From Ricordea florida (lineage: Eukaryota > Cnidaria > Anthozoa > Corallimorpharia > Ricordeidae), in assembly GCA_949710005.1 (NCBI GenBank), contig OX453274.1:14495697-14559696 (forward strand): a stretch of DNA of 64,000 nucleotides, written 5' to 3'. Made by a program: the position numbers and the translations under genes. How positions within the stretch are numbered: position 1 is the first letter of the stretch; every line of letters starts with the position of its first letter. The notes under the pieces were generated by a model. The model was not told where the DNA came from. It saw nothing but the letters and a program-made list of their open reading frames with translations, and did not search any database. Positions 12,601-24,600 of the stretch are shown in pieces.

Positions 12601-15600
12601 CTAATAGGGCCTCGCTAATCGTCCTCTTAAGCTACAAAATCATTACAAACTCTGGCAACGGTACGATACACTTTCAGCGTGAACTTTCATCAACAGACTT
12701 CGGTGACTTCGGTCACGACAATTGTCGTCTTCATATCGGTGCCCTCGAATTCTATCCGACTAATTACGAAGTGTGTCTACACTGGAGTGAGTGAGTGAGT
12801 GAGTGAGTGAGTGAGTGACAATTTGCATATCGGAGTGCCCACAAAAACTTGCAAATACGCTTCGCGTATCCACGCGTTAAAAAAATGGGTGGTAGAAATC
12901 GACTTTGTGCCCTACGACATGCTATTCATTTTCCTCACCCAGGCGTTCCAGAAGCAGCAGAACTGATTAACATACCCAGTGAGGTGAAGGGCGATGAAGT
13001 AATCTTGAAATGGAATGAACCACCAGACAGTGGAGCAGAGATAACACAATACACTGTTTACAAAAGAACCGTGAATGCAGACGGTACAACAGGAGACTGG
13101 GAAATAGCGGCGGTCATCACTGATCTTTCAGATCATAAATATACGATTAAACTCACGGAAGGCAGGGAATACGATATTGTAGTGACTGCAACAAACAAAG
13201 TTGGTGAAGGATTGAAGGAAGAAGGAAAAATTAAAAGGATTAAAGTTGTAGCGGGTACGTACTTTGTGGGTAGGACGTGTTTAGAAAACTCTGATCTTAG
13301 TACAATGCTCATGTCGTTTCGGAAAATAAATCCTATGATCATTCTCTGATATCGCCCTTGTATGAGGCTACGAAGGAAGGACATTAACGTACAAAATTCT
13401 CACAATGAAGGGTTCACTCTGCAGAATTAGTTATGTACACTATGAATTAAGACCATACAGTTTTCAATTCAGCTGCCTTAAATGACCCAGAGATCGGCGC
13501 TGGATTGACAGTTTGTTAATTGTCTCCTCTAACTGTTTAAGCGAAGAAATGCAGCATTCTTATGCTGTGATGGAATGCGTCTCTGCATAAATAAACCACG
13601 AACCTTAGGAAAGAAGAATATATATAAGTCTTGGAATACACTAGGTACTACATAGAGAAATTTTACAAATCTTGTAAGCAATATCTGCCAAGTTTCAAAT
13701 TCTCAGACGTTGCAATTTTCGTCTTGAAGACTTGCTTATTGCAAACACTACTAAGCTAGACGCGTGAACTCCGGCTTTTCTGATCTCTGGCTCGTCAAAT
13801 GAAAAAGAAAAAGAACTAGAGTAAACATGTCGGCTAAATTATTTATTTTTTAAGTTGATCGCACTCTACTGGTACATTACATATCGTGCACCTTTTTTCT
13901 TTGTTTCACTTTTCAGCATAACTATAACTCTTTCAAATACAATGCGCTGTACTATTATCTAAATTTTTTTTCTATTTTTTTTTTTAAATTTAGATTTCCG
14001 AACTCATCTCGTACACATCAACATGTAACTTTCTCGCAGTTGCCTCATGTAAGCCTGCCTTCTATGGCTTTAGGAAAAACCTCTCTTACAGATATGCTCT
14101 TTTTCATCAAGCAATGATAAATACCGACTAGCTTAATAATTTGCTTTATTTTGATGAGCTCTCCCAGAGCAGTTAAACAAGAACTACGTTTTCTTTCTCT
14201 GTTTTCCAACCTTCACTTGACAATGCTTTTTAGACTATTTGTATGTGGTTTGAGCGTATCAGACACCATATTCATGCTTACTTTCAACGACGCCATTTTC
14301 GTGCAATGACACGTATGCACGTTGTTTAAACTATTAATATGCGCTTTTGTTAACTTCGCACATGTGCTTCACTAGCTTGATTGCGATTTGTGACTGAACA
14401 CAATAAACAAAGTTGAAAGTTAAGCTGTGGCGTTTCCGATTGAAACCCTGAGTAATGAATAATGAATTCCCTGAGTGGGAATAAATGGTCATTTATGTCT
14501 CTACCAGATGTCCAAGGTTTAATTGAGTACACGTTTGCATATGCGGTAATTGCCCAAAGGATATGCCTAGTACAGATGCGAAATGCAATTTTGAGAAACT
14601 ACCTTACTAACGTGGTTGTGCCTTTCAGGTGCAACATGTAAAAAGCGGATCAAAAATCTTCACGCCATTTATCTTTCTATCATCGCATTTCTACTGCTAG
14701 TTATCATTGTACTCTTTGTGATACTTTGGAGAATTCGCAGGAGTCCAGGTAAGAAAACATGATATTTTTATGTACTTCTGTGGTGAAATGACAGTATCAA
14801 AAGTAGTAACAAATAACGTTTGAGTAGTGTACATTCACGTGCTCGCTACGACCTCCCTGAGGCAGCAGAACGGTCGCCCTATTAGATAAGTGTAGTCTTG
14901 ATGGTATATGGATAGCATGACAAACGACATAATTGAGCAAGATATTGTCGAGCAATTGTCTTCCGAAGAGTCAGGTCCTACCATCGAGGCGACTCAGGGC
15001 GTACTGGGAAAGCCTATCTGTACCACCCCGGGCACGAAATTCTAGCCTATTGAACAAGTATTTTCTCCTAGTGTATATAGTCCCAGAATGGCAGACAACA
15101 TTACCGAACAAAAGCTAGCGGAGTTCCTTCAAGAGTTGTTCTCGGGGATGGAGCCTGAGACGGTGAAGCTTCCCGAGCAATTAATTGCCAACGTTGCACC
15201 ACCACCAGGCCCCCTCCGCTAGGCCATCCTAAACGTATCGGGAAAGCCTATCCTCAGGGAAGTGGAGGAACAATTAGGCGAACCACTGTTTCCCCTATCC
15301 GTTCTCTCTACAAGTAAAAGTGGCAGAAGACGGGAACTTTTGAGGTTGTTTGATCCCTTCCAACCAAGGGCAGCTCGGGAAGCGATGGATTACCAAGCTG
15401 AGGTCCAAAGCTTTTATGATGTAGCTGAATGTGACAGGTAGCAAGATATAGATAGAAAGGAGGAGAGGCCACGCACCATAAGATGGCGTTTTATCCGAGG
15501 TTTGGAAGACGACCTCACACCTCGTTTTATGGAGAGGTTTCGAGAGAAGGCTCCACGTGTCCTTCTTTATCAAGTTTACTCATGGGTATCAGCTACTAAA

Positions 15601-18600
15601 CATCGAGGACGGTACAATTATTGTGTGGCGTTTATCGTACAGATCGCCTTGGTTTGAATGGCTTTAGGAGGCCTTGAATTGGTTGGTGAGGCGTCTGGCC
15701 CTGGATATTAATGAAAGGCGGAAAAAGTAAGTAAGTAAGTATGTAAGTAAACGGTGCTTGTGGGCCGGGTGGACCTTGTGTCCCTGAGTCGCTCTGGCCT
15801 CGGGAGTTGTAACCGGGTAAACTGTGAATATAACCCATGTCTATATAATATCCTTGTCAAACTTTCTCCCCACTCATTTTTTCGGTTGCTATCGCAGACC
15901 AAGTCGTCGAAGACAAGGATCTTCTGGTTGTCCACCGGTAGCTCTTCGAGTGGAATGATCTCATCCCCCAGCGCTACAATGACCAAGTAACCTACCTTGG
16001 GATTACTGACTTAATCGAAGTGGTCTACAAGGGCTCGATACTTGTCCAGAGGTTCTTCGAGAAGAGGGAGACCTCGTCGAAGTCCAATAATTAAAAACAT
16101 ATGGAGTAGTGTGTTGGTCTTCCCGGAATGGATTAGAACATAGATCAACATTCGGAACACATCCGTGGTCATGCAGTGGTGACGCAACAGGAGCAACAGA
16201 TTTGTCAAGAATTCAGAACCAACAAAATTAACAAGGCTTTTGGCCAGCTCTCAGGCGAAGAGCCTTTGAAACCCATCACAACAAGGTTGGATAGGTCGGC
16301 AAAGGCGCCAGAGCCAGCCGAGAAGTGTGGTAATGATTAAGCCTTGGACGAGTTCGACAGACTCAACCTGTTCGATGATGAGCTCGCGCCAGACGCCGAG
16401 AAAACCACCAGCACCACCACCAGCACAACTTCCACCACCATCACCAAGACATCCTTCCTCAAAAGCTCTAGTGCGTCCGATCTCCTGCAGACGATCACGT
16501 GGCTCATTACAGAACATAAGAGTAACCTTACCTAAAGGGTGAGGTAAGAAGCAAAAACGAAAAAAATATCCGCGGTTTGTCGTTAAAGACCTCGATGCAA
16601 TGAGAAGAAGGATCATAGAGCAAAATCGATGTAATCCCTCTAAGTCACAACTCAATGAAGCCAGAGAAAACTTGAATTATTCAGAACCAAAACAGCAAGG
16701 GAATAACCCAAGTCCCCGAATGAGCTGTCACGGACCGCAGGTCCGCTCTTGTTATGCCAGAGGATGACGATAACGATGATAATGATGAACGGTAGCTAGA
16801 ATGTAGTGACTTTGGCCCCTCCACAGATAGCATAACCATCAACGATACGTGAGGTTGCTTAGGTCTGGCAACACGTCTAAAAAACTCCGAGACCAACAGT
16901 TTTCTTTGCTCAGATCGCTTTTCCAACAAGGGGTTATAACCAGGACCCAAGCGCGAAAAATTATAAGTGATTATTTAACACGATTACCTACCACTTGGTG
17001 CTCGAATAGGAGAAGACGAAGCAGCGGACGTTCCAAAGCAACTAGGCGTCTCACAATTTCACCAGCCGATTGTACTTTTTTTTAATTTAATACTTTATTG
17101 ACTTAGATATACAGTTAATTACAGGTACAGATACAAAGAGTTTGAGGTATAATTACACTTCAAAAACACACAGTTACGTACACGACAGTTACAATTTCAA
17201 TGTTAAAAAAACTAGTACAATACTCTGGATACAGTTACGCTATTAATAACAAAAATAAATAAATAAGTAAAAAACAACAACAACAAAAAAATAATTGGCA
17301 GACATTGCGTACTTTTGTTTAAATAAATTTACCTAAACATTGTTCCCATTTAGATAAATGGAGCCGCAATTTATTTCTGCTTAGCGATAAATTCTTCTAC
17401 ATTCTCACTGGGGTTAATAAATTTCTTCCTACAAAGTACAATTGTTTGTTTTGCTACAAGAACTAGGTGATTTACAGACATAAAATTTTCCTCAAGATCA
17501 GGCAAACCAAATATAACATTGACCTCTTGTGACAAATCAATACTAATTCCAGTGTCACATTGTTGCAGCCAGTTGGAAATTTCATTCCAAAAGGCCCTAG
17601 AATAAGAACATAATGCAAACAAATGTTCAGGGGTTTCTTCCTCTCCACAAAAGGTACATAAATACGAATCCACCAAGCCAAACTTACATAATTTAGAATT
17701 TGTAAATAAGATTCTATTTATCACTTGTGTATGCATCTAACGCAACCTGGAAAGACAAGCTGTATATTTTACTCCAATCACGCTTGGAGTCAGGGAACAT
17801 TTCATCGAATTTCCTTTGTGCTGTTGGTTTTTAACAAACCTTTGAAACCAGTCTCCCATACAGTTTTTTGGCACTTACTATGAATGCAGGTACCTTGACT
17901 GAATTAATAGTTAAAGTGGGTTCATTTGAATCCGAGTTCAAGATATAAGGACGTGTCATGGTCTTAATGTCATGTTTCCATTTAATTGCAATAGCGTCGA
18001 TTAGACCTTGCCACAAAAGAAAATTTTTCATTTTAAGACCTTTGTTTTGCAAATCATTCCATGCCAAAAATCTACATGTCCCATCCATTTTAGTCATGTC
18101 ACTAATTTTATTTATGCCTATATATCCCTTAGTTTGCTAATAAAACATGATTTTTTATTTATGCAAATGTATTTATTATTCCAAACTATTTCGTTATTAA
18201 TTTCATCACTTGTTTCAGGCATTAACCCCTATAATTTTGACCATGAAGTCAAACATTCGTTATAAAATGGTGTAATAACAATTTCCAAAGAACTTGGATC
18301 AAAATTGCATGTTAAGAGGTATGGGCCTCCAACAGGCTATAGAAAAAAATTAAGAACATGTTTCTATTAGGCATCATCTTCCGGATCAGAATATCGTTGT
18401 AAAAAGGATATCTACTGTGCTTAAATAAGGGATTCCAAATGTATCATTCTTAATCCACCGTTTTCAATATTATTAATCAAAACACGTCTTTTCACTTTGT
18501 CCTTACCCTTCCAAATAGAATCTTAAATGATCGTATTCGCTCTCTTAATAACGTCATCCGGAAAAGGTAACTGCGACGCTCTATACAGGAATTTTGAGAT

Positions 18601-21600
18601 AGCGAAGGATTTTATAATTTGAATTCTACCAAGAATTGTTAAATGTCTCCACTTCCACAGATTTAGGGTCTTTTTCAGCGAAACCATGATTGATTCAAAA
18701 TTTAATTTAACGGCTTGCTTCTTATCATATGAGAAGAAGATGCCAAGTATCTTTAAAGGTTTATCCATATTTTTAATACCAATATCAAGCTTTACGGACG
18801 AGTTGCCAAGATGGAATGCCTCTAATTTACTGTTATTTACTTTAAGACCTGAACAGCACCCAAAATCCCGAAACATTTTAAAAAGATTTTCGAAAGATTG
18901 TTTATCTTTCAAGAAAGTCGTCAAATCATCAGCGAAAACCGTTAATATTTTTACTGCTTCTAATATTTATAGCAAGTATCTCGAGAGCAATGATGAAGAG
19001 ATACGGAGACAAAGGGTCGCCCTGCCTAACTCCTCGCTTAACGTCAAAATGAACGGAAGAGAAACCGTTTTTTGTAACACAGCTTTTAATGTTGCAATAA
19101 AATGCGCTTACTCACTTGATAAAAGATTAACCAAAATTGAAAGCCACGAGAGTCTTAATTAAAAAAGCCCAGTCAAGAGAATCTAACGCCTTCTCGAAAT
19201 CGATCGCAACAAGCAGTCCACTTAAGTATAAACTTTGGTATAAGACATAATGTTATCAATAATTCTCGTACTACCGGAGATCAGTCGACCCTTGGCATAG
19301 GCATTTTGATTCCTATGTATTATAAAAGGTAAAATACATTCCAATCTCTTCGCTAAAGCCTAGGATGCAATCTTGACATCAACATTCATTAAGGAGATAG
19401 GCCTCCAATTTGCTATATACATCTTGTCCTATATACATCCTTATCCTTATCTCAATTAATTTAATAATAGTGATTTTTTTTAACGTTGATGATTCTCCAT
19501 GTTCATGAGCTGCATTCAAGCACCTCACCACCAGATTTCCTATAACTGGCTAAAAAGCTTTATAGAATTCAACTGTCAAGCCATCGTTACCAGGTGCTTT
19601 ACCATTTTGAAAGCTCAGTAGCGAACGATAACATTCATTGAAAGTTAATTTCCCCTCACTCTTCATCTGCATTTCTTTGTCTAGTTTTGGTATGTCAGGG
19701 TTTTGTAAAAAAAATTTAGCACTGCCCTGATGATGATATTCCCAATTGTTTTGGTATTAGGTAGAGTAGAAGGACCTTAGCCATCACCATAACATTGCCA
19801 TCATCTTGTTTTATTTTCCTTATGCAGGATTTTGCTGTGATTAAAGTTTTCAAGTCGCAAGAAATAGCTACTACTTTTTTCCCCTTTTTCATACCATCTA
19901 ACACGCGATCGGATCATAGCACCTTGTGTAATATAATCATACATAGTTTCATATTCTATTTCTTGCTCCTCAAGTCTCGCAGGATTCTCAGCTGTTGGTA
20001 AGTCATTGCACTTTTTCTTTCCATTCTTTCACGCTTTTTTCAAGTTCAGATAACTTATCACGACGTTCTCTAGCTGTACGCTTGCTATAACTTATCGTTT
20101 CCTTTCGTATTCGATATTTGATTATGTTCCATAAAAGTCGTTTATCTGAAATATCCCTGTATTCATCAAGCCAAATAGGGTACGAGTTTTTTAAGAATTC
20201 GACGTATACAGGGTCGTCCGCCAGACTCGAATTAAACCTCCAGTAGGAGGGTCCTCTACCATAATTTGTTATGCTTTTAAAATGAAGAGAAATTGCTGAA
20301 TGATCTGATTTTATCGCGGGTATCACGTCTGTAACAAGAAATTCTTCTTGGCACGAGTCGCTTACAAGCCAGAAGTCCAATCTACGTTGAATAAGTGGCG
20401 TTTTTTGTCTCCATGTAAAGCGTTTATCATTTGGATGACGGATTCTTTATATATCTATTAAATCATTTTCTGACATCATGACGCTCCTATCTATAATTTT
20501 TCGATTACCACCGAAGCAATCCAAATCCTCATCGACAAAGGTATTGAAATCACCTCCCATAATGACTTTTCTATTACTATCAAAAATCATAACTTTCAAC
20601 TTAACTTCTGATCTATTTGAAAAACGCTTCTTGTTCGTGCACTTTGTTGGGAGCATAAATATTTGCAAATAAAACAAGGTTACCTTTCCCAACGGCTTCT
20701 AGAAATATGAAGCGACCGCTAGGGTCACAAAAAACTGTTTTTTGTTCAAATTATAAGTTTAGTTTCACTTGAATTATAGTGCATATAATCAACATGATAT
20801 ACAAAACATAAGTTAGCCTGAAATAAAGGTAGCACAAACAAAACGAAAACCAATACTTAAGACAAAAATAAACATCCATACAAATACGGAATGATTAAAC
20901 TAACAATCAATTCGTCCATGAAGCTATCCAGCCCATTCCAATCGCAACTCTGAAATTCAATATTAGGGACCTTTAGCACCTCGACTTTTGACGACGGCGA
21001 CTGCGTCTGGAAGTTTAGTTTTATTTCCGGTAGGCGTTGTTTGTTTAGTGCGACGTCGTGTGTGCTCCGCGCCGACGTGAAAACTAATGGTTTAGCGGTG
21101 TCTAGAAAACGTGAGTAAATTTACGTATTTTTCCCCGTGGTTCTTATGATATTGGCTTTTAAATCACCTTTAAGGCTGAAAAGAACATGCTTTTACGTAT
21201 CTGTAAAGTTTTTATCGTATAAATGAGCGGTTTTCTTGTTTAGATTTAGTGAATCGGTTGATGAATGAAAAGATGACTGACAACGAAGTCAAAGAAGCCG
21301 AACCAAGGGCAAAGTGAGTATCACTTACGAGGTTCGCTTCCTTTGATTTTAGTCATTTTATGCAATATTTACACTACTAACTACATTTTGTGTTCCGTTT
21401 GATCAGGCCCATGGAGTGGACGGAAGAGAACGATGTTGTATTTTTGACAGAAATGTTGGCAAGGACTGTTTTCGGCGCCAAGAAAAGGGAGTCCTGCACG
21501 GGGACTAATCAACCTGCAGGGATAAGCTGTTATGTTCAAAGGCAAGCACAGACTCTCCAAAACATCACGCAAAGTTCTCTTTCTGCACCTGAAGACATCG

Positions 21601-24600
21601 GGAATCTCCAAAGCTTCTGCAAAGCGCTCAAGATTTACTTTCTCAACCCTAAAGCGGTGTTGCAGTCTGCTGTGCTCATCTTGTCGAAGTCGAAGGCTTC
21701 GTATGACAGGTAGTCAAAATCGAACGAATTCTTCGTCAGAAATCGTGTTCAATATAACTAAGAGGAAGTAAATCTAGGCAGTTCTTAAATTTGTCCATGT
21801 CAAAAACAAACTCAATCATCAAAGGCCGCGTTGTCTTCGAAGAATACACAGCTATATGTTTGTGTTTTCAAGCCAACACTGCAACTTTCGCCCCAATCTT
21901 CTTTCGACCACCGACGTCGCCCTCGTCACAAAACTCGCGGTGCTAAAGGTCTCTATTAGTATAACTAAAAGCAGTAACGACAGTTAAATACCTGAATAGA
22001 AGGTCCAAGCTGCATCAAATGTACTTGTATTTGATTAGAGAAAAAACATTAAGTACGAGAGTTATTCTGGAACTAACTTTTCATCAATGTAAAGCCTGTC
22101 CGGTTTCCTTTGACTAAAGTAGGCTGATTTTTCCGCCTTCCTTGCTTCTTTCAGCTTTGAAATCTGACGTACGTCGTCTTGCATCTTGGATTGACTTTGG
22201 AAGATCAGGATAGATATAAATTTCTTTATCACGAACGTTTTTCCCCAGGCTCGCAATTTGGTGCCTGTCACTATACCGGAGAAATGTGGCAATTATTACG
22301 CGCTTTCGATGTTTTCTTTCCAAGGCGGTGGACCCTCTGAAATTCAATCGTGTCAGAGCTTCTTAACATTCAAAACAGTTGCCATAAAAAAGCGTAAGAC
22401 AGTGGTAGTGTCTTCGCGGTCATCTTCATTTGGGACTTCTTGGATTCCTTCGGAGAGAAGGTTTTCTTTTCTTGAGTAAGCCTCCAAATATGCCATTTGT
22501 TTGGACAAGTGGGCAAACTCAGCTTTATGTTTCTCGCTATCTTCCTTTTGCCTATGTGTAACATTTTCACACATCTTCGAGATGAAGTCAACACTCGCAC
22601 ACAGATTTATCAGCAACACGACTCTTAGAGTCCAACGCTTCAACTTTGAACGCAAGTTCAGTCACATGGGTTTCCACTGCTGCTAATTAGCTTAATGCCT
22701 TGTTCAACATAGCTTCCATACTGTCGAGTTTCTCTAGCTTCTGAATACTATGTTCTATGTTTACGCTTATGTCGTCGGGCAACGCCATATTCGTATCGAC
22801 CGGAGAAGCTGCTTCACTGTCTCTATCACTTGAATTACTGCTTTCTCGTTCCCTTTTTGTTCTATCCATACAAAAAAAATATTTTGGGTCTAGCGGAGCT
22901 ACAAAGGCACGTCTTCACTCAGACATGGTCGTGCCCAATCCTCGACGGTACTTGATCAGACGAAAAAATACAAAGCAGCGTTAAATGAACTTGTCACAGT
23001 GAGCTACTCTTGGTACAAAATGAAGGAGAGGTATGGAAACAACACACTGAGATGGAGGAATAAAACGTGGACAGTAGACTGGAATATCCTGACTTTTCCA
23101 GATGGTATGTAAGACTACAAGGATTTCAACCTTTTCCTGTAGTTCGGAACTGGACTTGTTGACCTGGATGACGAGAGAAAGGGTACCTTTTTGAGCTGTA
23201 CTTTGACACCGCCCTCTTTTGGACTGTGATCAAGGATTAAAATCTTTACCTAGCCCAAGGTGGGTGTGCCAAGTTGATTGGTTGTGAGAAGAAGGTGTTT
23301 AATGAGGCGACGACCTTCACAGGGGAAATGCTCCCCGACCTCACGAAAGGCGTGGACTGGATCTTCATTCACTGTGACTTGATATCATGCCTGGCGAACG
23401 ACATAAGCAACGATGTCTTGTTCGTCTGCACCACAGCGGGTATTACTGTTAGCTACCCATTCCAAAAAGAACCCTGCCGCCTCAAGCGCACCCTGTCCGG
23501 AGTAGCATCATCATCTTCATAAGGGTTCGAGTCTCGGACTGGCGAAACATGCTCTTGGAACTCAAAAGAATCCCGACGGCGTTGAACCTCGCAATCCCAG
23601 AAGCGTAAATTTCCCCATATATATACACAGTAATATAGAGAATGAACCATCCTAGCGCGTGGCAAAAGTTCTATGAGTCCCAATCTGGACACCCTGCTAA
23701 CGATCCCGAGTAACGGGGATATCAACGAAAAACTGGTTCAAAGTTAACTGTGAAGGATAGGGCAGCATCCATGACTGTTAAAAAGCCTATTTCTTAGCTG
23801 ACTACACCTTCGAGACCCTTGCAGAAGGAGTGAACGTCGATTCCAACACAAAGTCCGCTCCAATCAACAGCTCGTTTTTCCTGATAAAAAGTTTGGCCGT
23901 CTGATCCACCGTAAAGACCGTCTACGGAGTCGGCGACATCAACAAAATCATCTTCATCCAGAACCTGCTGGACTGCTCGGATGACTATGCAAGGGGTGCA
24001 GAGAAGAGCCAGACATTTCCAACACGACGATCCCAGCCGTCGGCGAGACACGCCGGATTCAAAGATTGTGCGGCCCTTTCACATTAAGGGTGCACGGTTG
24101 AGACACTAATCCATCTCAACCGCTTTTCGTTCTTCGAGGAGGTACAGGAAAAATTTCAACCGCGTGTGCATCTCGGCGAAAGCCGCGGCGAAGGCACTAG
24201 CCACAGCGGGACTCAGTTTTGGGAAAGGCTATGGAGCAAATGCAGTAGAGCTCTACAAGCTTATCCAAGCGACGACGCCGGAACAGAAGTAAAGAACTAC
24301 CTTGTCGGTCGTGGTATTGTGAGCGGTGGTACACAATAATGAAGGTTCCTCGGAGAGCTTGTGTCTATAGAGGTGTCTATCGCCATTGAGCTCATCAAGA
24401 AAGTTATTAACAAAGGGTTGCAGGTCAACCCCCTCCTTTCATCGGCACTTGGGATGATTATGGTAAGAAAAAGTTGAGACTCCGGGTTCGAGACGTTCCG
24501 TTATCCAATGTTGACTTACTACGTTAGTACGTCATCAACATGGACGACTTTGGGAGTATAGGCACCAACTGGAATTGCTGTTGGCGCTGATGGAGTGGGA

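Larger units (their letters stand above)
9694..12942. other. RTK1 intron between the FN3 exons
   Basis: No host exon was found. The intron is 3.25 kb against 1.13 kb in RTK2; much of the excess is a Helitron remnant at about 10577-11290. A short imperfect duplication of roughly 30 bp containing ctcatttcgctc lies near 12118-12172, and a GAGT microsatellite lies near the 3' end. Confidence 0.6.
17076..22942 (-). mobile_element. L1/Tx1-like LINE inserted in E2
   Basis: This is a minus-strand non-LTR retrotransposon. The left edge is its 3' end: an A-rich tail (plus-strand T run from 17076) with AATAAA at 17094-17099 on the minus strand. ORF2 pieces occupy 17371-20742 and ORF1 pieces 22062-22869. 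The flanks carry imperfect 9 bp repeats, cgattgtac (17067-17075) and cgacggtac (22943-22951), matching at seven of nine positions, which would be the target duplication. A 990 bp DNA transposon interrupts it at 20965-21954. Frames are broken throughout, so it is dead. Confidence 0.82.

Noticed and set aside
15727-15750. GTAA repeat as a splice or regulatory cluster
   Set aside because: Simple tetranucleotide microsatellite interrupting the E2 ATPase remnant.
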